From Streptomyces minutiscleroticus (lineage in GTDB: Bacteria; Actinomycetota; Actinomycetes; Streptomycetales; Streptomycetaceae): a DNA stretch of 64,000 nucleotides. Location of the stretch: contig NZ_BMVU01000033.1 of NCBI RefSeq assembly GCF_014650875.1, positions 1-64,000 of the forward strand, written 5' to 3'. This document shows positions 45,219 to 53,746 of this stretch, piece by piece. The position numbers and the translations under genes were made by a program. Numbering within the stretch: position 1 is the first letter of the stretch; every line of letters starts with the position of its first letter. The notes under the pieces were generated by a model. The model was not told the origin of the DNA, ran no database searches, and saw nothing but the letters and a program-made list of their open reading frames with translations.

Positions 45219-45224
45219 GAGGCC

Positions 45225-45419
45225 ATGGACAGGGACGATCCGCAGGACGTCGGCGCGGCCTTCGGCGCGATGATCCTCGGGGGCACGATCGGCGAGGAGC
45301 CGCCGCCGCCCGACTCGCCGCTCGGCCGGGTCAGGGCGTTCACCGCCGAGTACGGTGAGGACGCGCTCGGGCCCGAGCACATCGGGGCGGCACGGGAGGG
45401 ACGGCCGCTGGTGCCGTGA
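45225..45419 (+). CDS. Small acidic hypothetical protein
   Basis: The 64-residue product (starts MDRDDPQDVGAAFGAMILGG) is acidic, Gly/Pro-containing and without a signal peptide or membrane segment. It looks like a short conserved Streptomyces protein of unknown function. The start is supported by a -10 element 6 nt upstream, suggesting a leaderless transcript. It is convergent with the gene ending at 45439 (19-bp gap) and divergent from the exonuclease remnant. Confidence 0.55.
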   Translation: MDRDDPQDVGAAFGAMILGGTIGEEPPPPDSPLGRVRAFTAEYGEDALGPEHIGAAREGRPLVP

Positions 45420-45438
45420 GGAGCGGGCCCGCGGTCCG

Positions 45439-46110
45439 TCACGCCCGGCGGGGCGAGGCCAGCAGGTAGCGGGCCCGCGTGCGCGGCTGCGTGTGCTCGC
45501 CGACCTGCCAGCCCGCCCGCTCCAGCGTGGCCGCGCAGGCCCGCAGCGCCCCGGCGTCCGGCTCGTGCACGGCGACGGCCTCCGGCTGCGGGGTCGCCCG
45601 TACCCGGTAGCCGCCGCCCGCTCCGCCCGTGGCCGGCGGGTGGCCCGCCGCCTCCAGGGCCAGCGCGGCCGCCCGCACCAGGTGCGCGCGCTCCCAGGCG
45701 CACGGGCGGTCCGTGGCGCCGTCCGGGTTGGTCATCCGCCGCATCTCCAGCAGTCCCTGCCAGGCGCTGTGCACCTCGCGGGCCCGCGCCGGCCCCGAGC
45801 CGGGCGCCTCCTCGCCGCCCACCCGCGCGGCGAACACCCCGCCGCAGGGGCGCTCCCCGGCGGCCGGCAGGGCGGGTGCGGCGGGCTCGGCGGGCGGTGC
45901 GTCCGGGGACCGCCCGTCCTGCGGCCCCGCCTCCCGTATCCGGTGGCCCGCCGGGGTGAGGAAGTGGTCGTGGGGCGGCCGGGGGTGCCGGAAGGCGAGG
46001 CCGCGCCTGACCAGCGCGTCGAGCTGGGACGGTGTGCCCCGCAGCCGCCCGGTCACGGGCTCGGCGGACTCGATCACCCGCCGCTGAGCGGCGGTCGGCG
46101 GCCGGCTCAT
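45439..46110 (-). CDS. Hypothetical protein, winged-helix-like N-terminus
   Basis: The 223-residue product begins MSRPPTAAQRRVIESAEPVTG, with LRGTPSQLDALVRRGLAFRH and FLTPAGHRIREA (residues about 24-60) resembling a small winged helix. This is followed by a Pro/Ala-rich linker and a C-terminal region (about 115-215) in which RYLLASP closes an alpha/beta pattern. No enzymatic motif is seen. GGAGGAG before ATG 46110 supports the start. It is a single gene in the spacer upstream of nothing recognisable, and its function is unknown. Confidence 0.75.
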   Translation of the reverse strand: MSRPPTAAQRRVIESAEPVTGRLRGTPSQLDALVRRGLAFRHPRPPHDHFLTPAGHRIREAGPQDGRSPDAPPAEPAAPALPAAGERPCGGVFAARVGGEEAPGSGPARAREVHSAWQGLLEMRRMTNPDGATDRPCAWERAHLVRAAALALEAAGHPPATGGAGGGYRVRATPQPEAVAVHEPDAGALRACAATLERAGWQVGEHTQPRTRARYLLASPRRA

Positions 46111-46203
46111 GGCGCGCTCCTCCCGACGGCGGTCCGGAATGTCCTCCGCGTTCCGATCACGTACTTCGAAGGCTACGACGCGGGTGTGACACTCCGGCCG
46201 CGG

Positions 46204-47412
46204 CTACTGCCGGTATCCGCTCAGGAACCGCCCGATCCGCCCGATCGCCGCCTCCAGGTCGTCCGCGTGCGGCAGGGTGAGGATGCGGAAGTGGTCCGGG
46301 CGCGGCCAGTTGAAACCGGTGCCCTGGACGACCTGGATCTTCTCGCGCAGCAGCAGGTCGAGGACGAACTTCTCGTCGTCGTGGATCCTGTGCACGGCCG
46401 GGTCGATGCGCGGGAAGGCGTACAGGGCGCCCTTCGGCTTCACGCAGCTCACCCCCGGGATCTCGTTGAGCTTCTCCCAGGCGCGGTCGCGCTGCTCGCG
46501 CAGCCGGCCGCCGGGCGCGGTCAGCTCGTGGACGGACTGGCGGCCGCCCAGCGCGGCCTGGATGGCGTACTGGGCGGGGGCGTTGGCGCACAGCCGCATG
46601 GAGGCGAGCATCGTCAGCCCCTCCAGGTAGTTCCTGGCGTGCTGACGAGGACCCGTGACGACCAGCCAGCCGGAGCGGAAGCCCGCCACGCGATACGTCT
46701 TCGACAGGCCGCAGAAGGTGAGGACCACCAGGTCGGGGGCGAGGGCGGCGGCCGAGTGGTGCACGGCGCCGTCGTAGAGGATCTGGTCGTAGATCTCGTC
46801 CGCGAAGACCATCAGGCCGTGGCGGCGGGCGAGGTCGAGGATGCCCTCGACGACCTCCTTCGGGTACACGGCGCCCGTGGGGTTGTTCGGGTTGATGATC
46901 ACGACGGCCTTCGTGCGGTCGGTGATTCTGGCCGCCATGTCCTCCAGGTCCGGGTACCACTCGGCCTGCTCGTCGCACAGGTAGTGCACCGCCTTGCCGC
47001 CCGCGAGTGTCGTGACGGCCGTCCAGAGCGGGAAGTCCGGTGCGGGGACCAGGATCTCGTCGCCGTCCTCGACCAGCGCCTGCACCGCCATCGACACCAG
47101 TTCCGAGACGCCGTTGCCGAGGAAGACGTCGTCGACGTCGACCTCCAGGCCCAGGGTCTGGTAGCGCTGGGCGACGGCGCGGCGGGCCGACAGGATGCCG
47201 CGCGAGTCGGTGTAGCCGTGCGCCTGCGGCAGCATCCGGATCATGTCCTGGAGGATCTCGTCCGGCGCCTCGAAGCCGAAGAGGGCGGGGTTGCCGGTGT
47301 TCAGTCGCAGCACGCTGTGGCCCGCCTCCTCCAGGGCGTTCGCGTGCTCGATGACCGGGCCCCGGATCTCGTAACAGACCTCGCTGAGCTTGCTCGACTG
47401 CCGGAACTCCAT
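46204..47412 (-). CDS. PLP-dependent aminotransferase (AlaA-like)
   Basis: The 402-residue product is a class I/II aminotransferase: RLNTGNPALFGFEAP (about 36-50), HGYTDSRGI, the INPNNPTGAVYP cofactor loop (about 174-185), DEIYDQI (Asp pairing with the pyridine nitrogen) and FCGLSKTYRVAGFRSGW with the Schiff-base Lys (about 240). It is closest to AlaA-type glutamate-pyruvate aminotransferases that make alanine. GGAGG precedes ATG 47412. It is divergent from an HxlR regulator; two operators in the shared 86-bp spacer suggest control by that protein. Confidence 0.92.
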   Translation of the reverse strand: MEFRQSSKLSEVCYEIRGPVIEHANALEEAGHSVLRLNTGNPALFGFEAPDEILQDMIRMLPQAHGYTDSRGILSARRAVAQRYQTLGLEVDVDDVFLGNGVSELVSMAVQALVEDGDEILVPAPDFPLWTAVTTLAGGKAVHYLCDEQAEWYPDLEDMAARITDRTKAVVIINPNNPTGAVYPKEVVEGILDLARRHGLMVFADEIYDQILYDGAVHHSAAALAPDLVVLTFCGLSKTYRVAGFRSGWLVVTGPRQHARNYLEGLTMLASMRLCANAPAQYAIQAALGGRQSVHELTAPGGRLREQRDRAWEKLNEIPGVSCVKPKGALYAFPRIDPAVHRIHDDEKFVLDLLLREKIQVVQGTGFNWPRPDHFRILTLPHADDLEAAIGRIGRFLSGYRQ

Positions 47413-47441
47413 GCGGTGCGCACCTCCAGGTCGTTGTGATG

Positions 47442-47476
47442 CTTGGTTTTACCAAGTGGGTGCTTGGAAAGTCCAA
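47442..47476. promoter_or_regulatory. Two TTGG-N5-CCAA operators, 21 bp apart
   Basis: CTTGG-TTTTA-CCAAG (47442-47456) and TTGG-AAAGT-CCAA (47464-47476) have the same half-sites and spacing, with TTGG starts 21 bp apart. They lie in the divergent spacer between the aminotransferase and the HxlR-type gene, so the HxlR protein is the natural candidate to bind them and repress both genes. Confidence 0.75.
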
Positions 47477-47498
47477 CAACATGAATAGACTGCGTCGC

Positions 47499-48137
47499 AT
47501 GTCACCTCGCCGTAGCTACGACCAGTACTGTTCCGCTGCCCGTGCCCTCGACTCGGTCGGTGACCGCTGGACCCTGCTGATCGTCCGGGAGCTGCTCGCC
47601 GGTCCGCGCCGCTACACCGACCTGCACGCGGACCTGCCGGGCGTGAGCACGGACGTGCTGGCGTCGCGGCTCAGGGACATGGAGCGGGAGGGGCTGACGA
47701 CCCGGCGCAGGCTGCCGCCGCCGGGCGCCGCCTACGTCTACGAACTCACCGCTCGCGGACGGCAGTTGCTGCCCGTGCTCCAGGCGCTCAGCGCGTGGGG
47801 CGCGCCCGCGCTGGGCGAGCGCGCGGCGACGGACGCCGTACGCGCCCACTGGTTCGCGCTGCCGCTCCTGCGCGGCCTCGAAGGTCTCGAAGGGGAGGAG
47901 GGGCTGGTCGAGGTCCGCCTGGAGGAGGGGGTGTTCCACCTGTGGCCGGGCCGTGAGGAGGGCCCCGTCTACGGGGACGGGCCCGCGCCGGGGGAACCGG
48001 ACGCCCGGCTGACCCTGGACGCCGCCACCTGCGAGGAGATCAGCCGCGGCACCCTCGCCCTGCCGGCGGCGGTACGGGCGGGCCGGGTGGCGGTGACGGG
48101 GGAGGGACCGCTGGCCAAGGGGCTGCGGGAGGGCTGA
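47499..48137 (+). CDS. HxlR family regulator with SCP2-like C-terminal domain
   Basis: The 212-residue product has an HxlR winged helix (residues 1-100, YDQYCSAARALDSVGDRWTL, then LAGPRRYTDLHADLPGVSTD) fused to a C-terminal domain (about 110-205) with RLTLDAATCEEISRGTL, resembling the SCP2-type sterol carrier fold seen in some actinobacterial HxlR proteins. ATG 47499 is the family start; upstream ATGs at 47481 and 47436 would extend through the operators. It is divergent from the aminotransferase and ends at a strong hairpin. Confidence 0.88.
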   Translation: MSPRRSYDQYCSAARALDSVGDRWTLLIVRELLAGPRRYTDLHADLPGVSTDVLASRLRDMEREGLTTRRRLPPPGAAYVYELTARGRQLLPVLQALSAWGAPALGERAATDAVRAHWFALPLLRGLEGLEGEEGLVEVRLEEGVFHLWPGREEGPVYGDGPAPGEPDARLTLDAATCEEISRGTLALPAAVRAGRVAVTGEGPLAKGLREG

Positions 48138-48215
48138 GGGAGCCGGGCCCGGCGGTCCGAGGAGGCCGGGCCGGAACGCCGGAAGACCTGGAGGCTCCCC
48201 GCTCCGGATGCCGGA

Positions 48216-48257
48216 AGGCCCGCCGCGCCGGGACCGGGTCCGTGGCGCGGCGGGCCT
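48216..48257. terminator. Bidirectional terminator hairpin
   Basis: A perfect 14-bp stem (AGGCCCGCCGCGCC / GGCGCGGCGGGCCT) with a 14-nt loop sits between the convergent HxlR gene and the secreted-protein gene ending at 48282. Confidence 0.85.
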
Positions 48258-48281
48258 CCCGCCGCTTCGGCCGAGAGGCCG

Positions 48282-49163
48282 TCAGGCCCCCGGCGGCACC
48301 CGTGAGGGGCGGCCCGAGCCGCGCGTCAGCGCGTAGCCGCCGACGCCCGCGAGCGCGGCCAGCACACCGCCGACCGCGGTCCACACCCAGCGGTCGGACC
48401 ACCAGCCGGAGGACCAGCCGTCCTCGGGCTCGATGGCGGAGAGCACGGCCCCCGGCGCGCCGGAGTCCGGGTCGGACCCCTCGTCCGACCCCGTGCCCGT
48501 GACCGCGATGCCCGGCACCAGCGGCTCGGCCAGCGAGCCGTCCACCGCGGCGGACCCGCCGATCTCCTTGGCGTCGGCGCGCACCTCGGCGTCCACCGGC
48601 AGGCCCCGGTCGGCGTTGCTGAGGGAGACGACGGTGAGCCGGACGTAGTACGTGCCGGGCAGCGGGTCGTTGGCCCACGGCTCCGACCAGGCGCGCACCG
48701 TCCGCAGGGTGCAGGACAGCTCGACGGAGGCCGCGTTCTGCGCCGCCGTCCGCGTCTGCGCCCCGTACTGGCACGCCTGACGGCGCCGCAGCCCGTCGTA
48801 CACGTCGACCTGCCAGGTCGCGGTGGCGTGCGCCGCGGGCAGCTTCACCGTGGCGCTCACCGTCGGGCGCTGGCCGGCGTCCGCCGGGAACGACCAGTAC
48901 AGGTAGTCGCCCGCGGCCGCGCGCGCCGTGGCCCGCTGCCCCTGGTCGATCTCGGTGGCCGTACGGAAGGACGTGCCGGCCCGGGTGGGTCCGGCGCCGT
49001 CGTCCGACGGGCTCGCGGACGGCGAGGAGTCCGCGACGGCGGGCGCGGCGCCCGCCAGGGCCAGCAGGCCCGCGGCGGTCAGGGCCCGCAGCGCGCGTGC
49101 GCCCCGGCCCCGCGCGCTCCGCGCATCTCGTGCATCTCGTGCATCTCGTGCGTCACGCACCAT
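48282..49163 (-). CDS. Secreted/membrane-anchored protein, partner of the VWA protein
   Basis: The 293-residue product starts with a basic segment of repeated Asp-Ala-Arg units, a signal-peptide core (TAAGLLALAGAAPAVAD, about 29-45), a beta-rich extracellular domain (about 60-190, WSFPADAGQRPTVSATV and PLPGTYYVRLTVVSL) and a C-terminal transmembrane helix (WTAVGGVLAALAGVGGYAL) before a short basic tail. The ATG overlaps the TGA of the upstream VWA gene (TGATG), so both are co-translated and probably act together at the cell surface. Function is unknown. Confidence 0.82.
   Translation of the reverse strand: MVRDARDARDARDARSARGRGARALRALTAAGLLALAGAAPAVADSSPSASPSDDGAGPTRAGTSFRTATEIDQGQRATARAAAGDYLYWSFPADAGQRPTVSATVKLPAAHATATWQVDVYDGLRRRQACQYGAQTRTAAQNAASVELSCTLRTVRAWSEPWANDPLPGTYYVRLTVVSLSNADRGLPVDAEVRADAKEIGGSAAVDGSLAEPLVPGIAVTGTGSDEGSDPDSGAPGAVLSAIEPEDGWSSGWWSDRWVWTAVGGVLAALAGVGGYALTRGSGRPSRVPPGA
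49123..49149. repeat. 9-bp tandem repeat in the signal-peptide coding region
   Basis: GCATCTCGT is repeated three times head to tail and extended by degenerate copies on each side. Read leftward it encodes repeated Arg-Asp-Ala at the very start of the secreted protein, where copy-number change would stay in frame. Confidence 0.9.
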
Positions 49164-50440
49164 CAGTTGGTCCTCCAGACAGCGACGCGCCAGCGGGAGA
49201 GCCAGCCCCACAGCAGGCCCGCGACGAAGCCGACGAGCACCAGGACGCCCAGCAGCCACCAGCCGCGGCCGAGCCCGAACGACGCCACGTCGCCCGCCCC
49301 GTCCGGCCCGTCGACGACGTCGACGGTCAGCTCCAGGGGGAGGCCGGGCGTGCTCTGCACGCCGGAGGCGGCGGAGAAGGAGTGCGACACCTGGACGCAC
49401 ACGGTCTCGGCCGCGGGCTTCGCGTCGTCATCGCCGTCGGCCTCGGCCTTCGGGTAGCGCAGGCCGGTGGAGACCACGTCGGTGCGGCCGGTGCCCGTCG
49501 CCTCGCCGCGCACGATCTCGCGGCCGTGCGTGGTCACGGCCCGCAGCAGCACGCCGTACCCGGGGTCCACGGCCCGGTCGGCCGACACGCTCGCCGAGAC
49601 GCGCAGCTCCTGTCCGGCCGGGACGTCCACGCGGTACCAGCGGTCCTGGGCGAACCCCACGCGGTCGGTGTAGAGGCCGGACTCCAGCCCGGGCGCCTTG
49701 GCGCAGGTGCCGGCGCCCTCGACGGCGACCGGGGTCACCACGGGGTCGGCGGCCCGGTCGACCAGCTCGTTGACGCGGTCGGTGAGTTCGTCGGTGTGCT
49801 CCACCGAGGTGTACGTGCCGCCGGTCGCCTCGGCGATGCAGCTCAGCTGCTGCCGCAGCTTGGTGCTGGGCACCAGGCCGAGGGTGTCGATGGTGAGCCC
49901 GATCCCCCTGGCGGCGATCTCGCGGGCCACCTCGCACGGGTCGAGCGGCTGGCAGGTGTCCTCTCCGTCGCTGATGAGGACGATGCGGCGGGAGCCGCCC
50001 TCGCCGTCGCCGAAGTCGCCGGCGGCGGCCTGCAGCGCGGGTCCGATGGGCGTCCAGCCGGTGGGGACGAGCGTCGCGACGGCGGTCTTGGCCTCCGTGC
50101 GGTCCAGCGGCCCCACCGGGTACAGCTGCTCGGTGTCCTTGCAGCCCGTCTTCCGGTCGTCGCCCGGGTACTCCGCGCCCAGGGTGCGGATGCCGAGCTC
50201 GACGTCCTCGGGCGTCGCGTCGAGGACCTCGTTGAACGCCTGCTTCGCCGCGGCCATGCGGGTGCCGCCGTCGATGTCCTTGGTCCGCATCGAGCCGCTG
50301 ACGTCCAGGACGAGTTCGACCTGTGGCGCTGGTCGGTCCGCCGTTTCGTCGGCGGCGGCCGGGGCCGGCAGTGCGGCCCCGGCCGTCAGGACGGCGAGCA
50401 GGGCGCACGCTCCCGCCGCCAGCCGTTTTCTTGTGATCAT
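49163..50440 (-). CDS. von Willebrand factor A domain protein, membrane-anchored
   Basis: The 425-residue product has a signal peptide (residues 1-30), a VWA domain (about 38-235) with the MIDAS metal site DVSGSM (46-51), the Thr of GWTPIGPAL and the Asp in LISDGEDTC, an extracellular beta-rich domain (about 240-370) and a C-terminal transmembrane helix (WWLLGVLVLVGFVAGLLWGW) with a basic tail. VWA domains bind protein ligands through Mg2+. It forms an operon with the next gene (1-bp overlap). It may be a cell-envelope adhesion or assembly pair; the ligand is unknown. Confidence 0.9.
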   Translation of the reverse strand: MITRKRLAAGACALLAVLTAGAALPAPAAADETADRPAPQVELVLDVSGSMRTKDIDGGTRMAAAKQAFNEVLDATPEDVELGIRTLGAEYPGDDRKTGCKDTEQLYPVGPLDRTEAKTAVATLVPTGWTPIGPALQAAAGDFGDGEGGSRRIVLISDGEDTCQPLDPCEVAREIAARGIGLTIDTLGLVPSTKLRQQLSCIAEATGGTYTSVEHTDELTDRVNELVDRAADPVVTPVAVEGAGTCAKAPGLESGLYTDRVGFAQDRWYRVDVPAGQELRVSASVSADRAVDPGYGVLLRAVTTHGREIVRGEATGTGRTDVVSTGLRYPKAEADGDDDAKPAAETVCVQVSHSFSAASGVQSTPGLPLELTVDVVDGPDGAGDVASFGLGRGWWLLGVLVLVGFVAGLLWGWLSRWRVAVWRTN

Positions 50441-50498
50441 CGGCGGATCCTACGGAACCGGCGGGCCGCCCTTCAAAACGAGTCCGGGGAGCGGGCCG

Positions 50499-52010
50499 TC
50501 ACATGCCGTGCGCGGCAAGGGGATTGGGGACCTCCGTCCACAGGTCGCCCGGCCGCTCCGGCGTCAGCCGCATCGCCGTCAGCGCCTTGGTGGGCAGCGG
50601 ATCGCCGAGGAGCGCGGCGAGGTCGGGGGTGCGAGGCAGGTCCGGCGCGACCGCCGCGAGCGCCGCGCGCAGGGCCGGGGTCGAACCCGCCGTCGCGCCC
50701 AGCGAGCCGGTGACGAGCGAGCCGAACAGCTTGCGGCGCAGGGTCGCCTCGTCGTCCGTGACCAGCCGCCCCGACAGGTCGGGGACGCCGATGCCGTGCC
50801 GGGCGAGCCGGGCCGGGCTCACCCGGATGTCCGCCAGGTCGCGGTAGACCAGCCGGACCGGCGCGCCGGCGGGGGAGAGCACCACGAGGAGGTTCTGGCC
50901 GTGCGCCTCCAGCGCCACTCCCAGGTCGAGCAGGCGCAGCCCCACCGTCAGCACCAGCCGCGCGAAGCCGGCCGTCCACGCGGCGGAGCGGGGCAGGTCC
51001 GTCGTCGCGAGCGCGGCGACCGGCAGGACCTGCTCGCCGGCGCCCGCGTACACCTCGGGCGACTCGCGCACCACGGCCGCCAGGTCCGGGCTGTGCGCGG
51101 TCGCCGCCCCGAGCGTGCGGGTGACGTGCAGCAGTCCGTCCAGCCGCCCGGCCAGCTCCTCCGCGAACGCCGACACCGCCCGGGACATGGCGACCGAGTA
51201 CGTGGAGATGTCCCGGACGGCCGAGGTGAGCCGGGCGCTCAGGGCCGTCTTGACGTGCGGGCCGCCGGGCTCGGCGACCTCCAGGGTGCGCAGCGACATC
51301 AGCGGGTGCGCGGTGAGCGCCGCGTCCGCGGCGAGCGGCGCGTCCTTCAGCACGTGCCGCGCCTGCCACGGGTGCACGGGGATCAGCACGTGCCCGCCGT
51401 CCCGGTACGGCCACGCGCCCGTCACCAGGCACTCCCCGGCCGGTACTGAGGCGCGGAGGAGCTTCACCACGGGCCGGTGCTCCGGCCCGTACGCCAGCTG
51501 CTCGGCCGCCGAGAAGCCGGGCCGGGAGCGGCAGTTGGGGTGGAAGGGGTGGCCGTCGACGACGCGCTGCTCCCACTCCCGCAGGGCCGCGGGCCGCGGC
51601 AGCGGCGGCCGGCCAGCGCGCGACAGGGCCAGCGACGCGACGCTGTGCGCCAGTTCGCCGGCGAAGGGGAGGCTGTGCGGCAGCGCCAGCGCCGTCGTCA
51701 GCGCGGCCGGGTGGTCGTACACCGTGCCGTCCAGTTCCACTGCGGTGACCGAGTCGTCCGTCGCGTACGGGTCGGAGTGCGGGCCGTGCAGGCGCCGGCC
51801 GTCCGCGAGCCGGAGCACCGGGCCGTCGCGTCCGGCCTCGCGGCCGGTGACCCAGGGCAGCGGTTCGTGCACCAGGCCGCGCCACAGCCGGGTCAGCACG
51901 GCAGCGCGGGCGCCCGGCAGTCCGGCCGCGTACCGGTCGAGCAGGTCGGGGCGTACGGCGCGCAGTTCGGCGGCGAGGACGGCCTCGGCGGGGGGACGGG
52001 AAGGGGACAC
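50499..52010 (-). CDS. IucA/IucC family NIS siderophore synthetase
   Basis: The 503-residue product belongs to the NRPS-independent siderophore synthetases, which activate a carboxylate with ATP and couple it to an amine or alcohol. It has the ATP-binding motif DGHPFHPNCRSRPGF (about residues 152-166), VHPWQARHV (about 213), the central T-x-S-R-like SARLTSAVRD, and LEAHGQNLLV (about 368) with YRDLAD following. AGGAG precedes GTG 52010. It is divergent from a second synthetase across 83 bp. No amine-modifying enzymes, transporter or iron box are adjacent, so product and regulation are open. Confidence 0.9.
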   Translation of the reverse strand: MSPSRPPAEAVLAAELRAVRPDLLDRYAAGLPGARAAVLTRLWRGLVHEPLPWVTGREAGRDGPVLRLADGRRLHGPHSDPYATDDSVTAVELDGTVYDHPAALTTALALPHSLPFAGELAHSVASLALSRAGRPPLPRPAALREWEQRVVDGHPFHPNCRSRPGFSAAEQLAYGPEHRPVVKLLRASVPAGECLVTGAWPYRDGGHVLIPVHPWQARHVLKDAPLAADAALTAHPLMSLRTLEVAEPGGPHVKTALSARLTSAVRDISTYSVAMSRAVSAFAEELAGRLDGLLHVTRTLGAATAHSPDLAAVVRESPEVYAGAGEQVLPVAALATTDLPRSAAWTAGFARLVLTVGLRLLDLGVALEAHGQNLLVVLSPAGAPVRLVYRDLADIRVSPARLARHGIGVPDLSGRLVTDDEATLRRKLFGSLVTGSLGATAGSTPALRAALAAVAPDLPRTPDLAALLGDPLPTKALTAMRLTPERPGDLWTEVPNPLAAHGM

Positions 52011-52093
52011 GGCACGACTCCTGGCGGTGGGGACGGCGACGCGGTCGGGTACGACGTCGGGGATACTGATTGTCCGTACACCGGGGAAAACGG

Positions 52094-53635
52094 ATGGTTC
52101 GCATGGACTCCATGCACACCGGCCACTACGTCGGGGCGAGCGCCGACGCGTACGCGGCCGCGCCGCTGCTCAACTGCCTGCTGCGGGAGGTGGGGACGCC
52201 CGCGCCGGGACACGGCGGGGAGCGGGTCTTCCGGCTGCCGCCGGACGGCCTGCTGCTGAGGGTGCGCGGCGGGCGCAGACCCGCCCGCCCGGAGGTGTAC
52301 GACGCCGGGGCCTGGCACCGTATCGGCCACTCCGAGCTGGTGAAGCTCACCGCCGACGTGCTGCGCCGGCACACGGGCCTGCCCAACTCCGAGCTGACCG
52401 CCGAGATGCTCGACAGCCGGGACGCCGTGGCGGCGGTCCTCGCCGAGCGGCAGGCCGTGCGGGACCGCAGGGCCGTGCCCGCCGACCTCTACCGCCGCTC
52501 GGAGCAGTCCCTGATCACCGGACACCCCTTCCACCCGGCGCCCAAGGCGCGCGGCGGGGGCCCGGCGGCGGCCTGGCTGCCCTACGCCCCGGAGGCGTAC
52601 GCCCGCTTCTCGCTCGTCCTGCTCGGGGTACGGCAGGACGCGGTGCGCGAGGAGGGCGACCTGCGGGCGCTGGACGCGCTCGGCGAGGCCCCGCCCGGCT
52701 ACCGGCTGCTGCCCGCCCACCCCTGGCAGCTCGACCTGGTCGGCGCCGTGCCCGAGATCCGCGACGCCTTCGCCGACGGACGGCTGGTCCGGCTCGGCAC
52801 CACCGCGTTCCGGGCGTGGCCCACGGCCGCCGTCCGCACGCTGTACGTGCCCAGCGCCGACCTGTTCGTGAAGTTCAGCCTCGACGTGCGCATCACCAAC
52901 GACATCCGCCGGCTGTGGCGGCACGACCTGCGCAGGCTGCGCCGTACCGACGAGGCCGTCACCGCCGGGTTCGCCGCGCTGCCGGGGCGCGCCGCCTGGC
53001 TCGGCGACCGCGGCTACCGCACCGCGGACTTCGCCTTCGAGGAACTGGCCGTCCTCGCCCGCGACGGTCTCGGCGGGCACCTCGTCCCCGGCGCCACGCC
53101 GCTGCTGGCCGCCGCGCTGGCGGAGGGCTTCGAGGGCAGCCCCCTGGACACGGCGCCCGACCCCGACGCCTGGTGGGCCGCGTACCTGCGCGAGGTCGTG
53201 CCGCCGGTCCTGGAGCTGTTCGCCCGCCACGGCGTCGTCCTGGAGGCGCACCTGCAGAACTGCCTGGTCGCCGTGGACGCCGCCGGTATGCCCGTGCAGG
53301 CCCTCTTCCGGGACGCCGAGGGCGTGAAGACGCTGCCGGAGACGGAGCGGGCCGCGGGCTGGGAGCGGCTCGTCTACACCCTGGTCGTCAACCACCTCGC
53401 CGAGCTGGCCGCGGCGCTGCGCGAGCGGCACCCGGCGACGGACCCGTGGGCCGCCGTGCGCCGCGAGCTGGCGCGCCACACCGCCCTCGTCCCCGAGGCC
53501 GCGGACCTGCTCGACGCGCCCGCCCTGCCCGGCAAGACCAACCTCCTGCTGCGCTGGACGGGCGCGGACGGCGCCGCCGCCCGCTACCGGCCGCTGCCGA
53601 ACCCGCTGCGGCACGCCGGGGCGACGACGGTGTGA
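52094..53635 (+). CDS. IucA/IucC family NIS siderophore synthetase
   Basis: The 513-residue product carries the NIS motifs TGHPFHPAPKARGG (about residues 147-160), PAHPWQLDL (about 208), SLDVRITNDIRR (about 268), LEAHLQNCLV (about 382) and FRDAEGVK (about 402). Its sequence differs clearly from the divergent partner, so the pair likely performs two distinct condensations. GGGGA 6 nt upstream supports ATG 52094; ATG codons a few residues in are alternatives. Two hairpins follow the stop. Substrates (for example citrate and a diamine) cannot be read from the sequence. Confidence 0.9.
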   Translation: MVRMDSMHTGHYVGASADAYAAAPLLNCLLREVGTPAPGHGGERVFRLPPDGLLLRVRGGRRPARPEVYDAGAWHRIGHSELVKLTADVLRRHTGLPNSELTAEMLDSRDAVAAVLAERQAVRDRRAVPADLYRRSEQSLITGHPFHPAPKARGGGPAAAWLPYAPEAYARFSLVLLGVRQDAVREEGDLRALDALGEAPPGYRLLPAHPWQLDLVGAVPEIRDAFADGRLVRLGTTAFRAWPTAAVRTLYVPSADLFVKFSLDVRITNDIRRLWRHDLRRLRRTDEAVTAGFAALPGRAAWLGDRGYRTADFAFEELAVLARDGLGGHLVPGATPLLAAALAEGFEGSPLDTAPDPDAWWAAYLREVVPPVLELFARHGVVLEAHLQNCLVAVDAAGMPVQALFRDAEGVKTLPETERAAGWERLVYTLVVNHLAELAAALRERHPATDPWAAVRRELARHTALVPEAADLLDAPALPGKTNLLLRWTGADGAAARYRPLPNPLRHAGATTV

Positions 53636-53658
53636 CGCCCCGGGCGGCCACGCTCCGA

Positions 53659-53696
53659 CGCCCCGCGCGGGGCGGGGACGCCCCGTCCGCGGGGCG
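53659..53696. terminator. Two adjacent GC-rich hairpins
   Basis: CGCCCCGC/GCGGGGCG (53659-53674) and CGCCCCG-TCCG-CGGGGCG (53679-53696) follow the stop codon of the NIS synthetase by about 25 bp. Confidence 0.65.
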
Positions 53697-53733
53697 GGGG
53701 GCGGCCGTCCGTCCCCGCCCCGGCCGGCTGATC

Positions 53734-53739
53734 TACAGT
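53734..53739 (+). promoter_or_regulatory. -10 element of a predicted leaderless promoter
   Basis: TACAGT ends 7 nt before GTG 53747, which has no Shine-Dalgarno. Confidence 0.5.
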
Positions 53740-53746
53740 GGCCGGT

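Noticed and set aside
52011..52093. Possible iron box between the NIS synthetases
   Set aside because: I looked for the TTAGGTTAGGC pattern on both strands and found no acceptable match, so iron control there is not supported.
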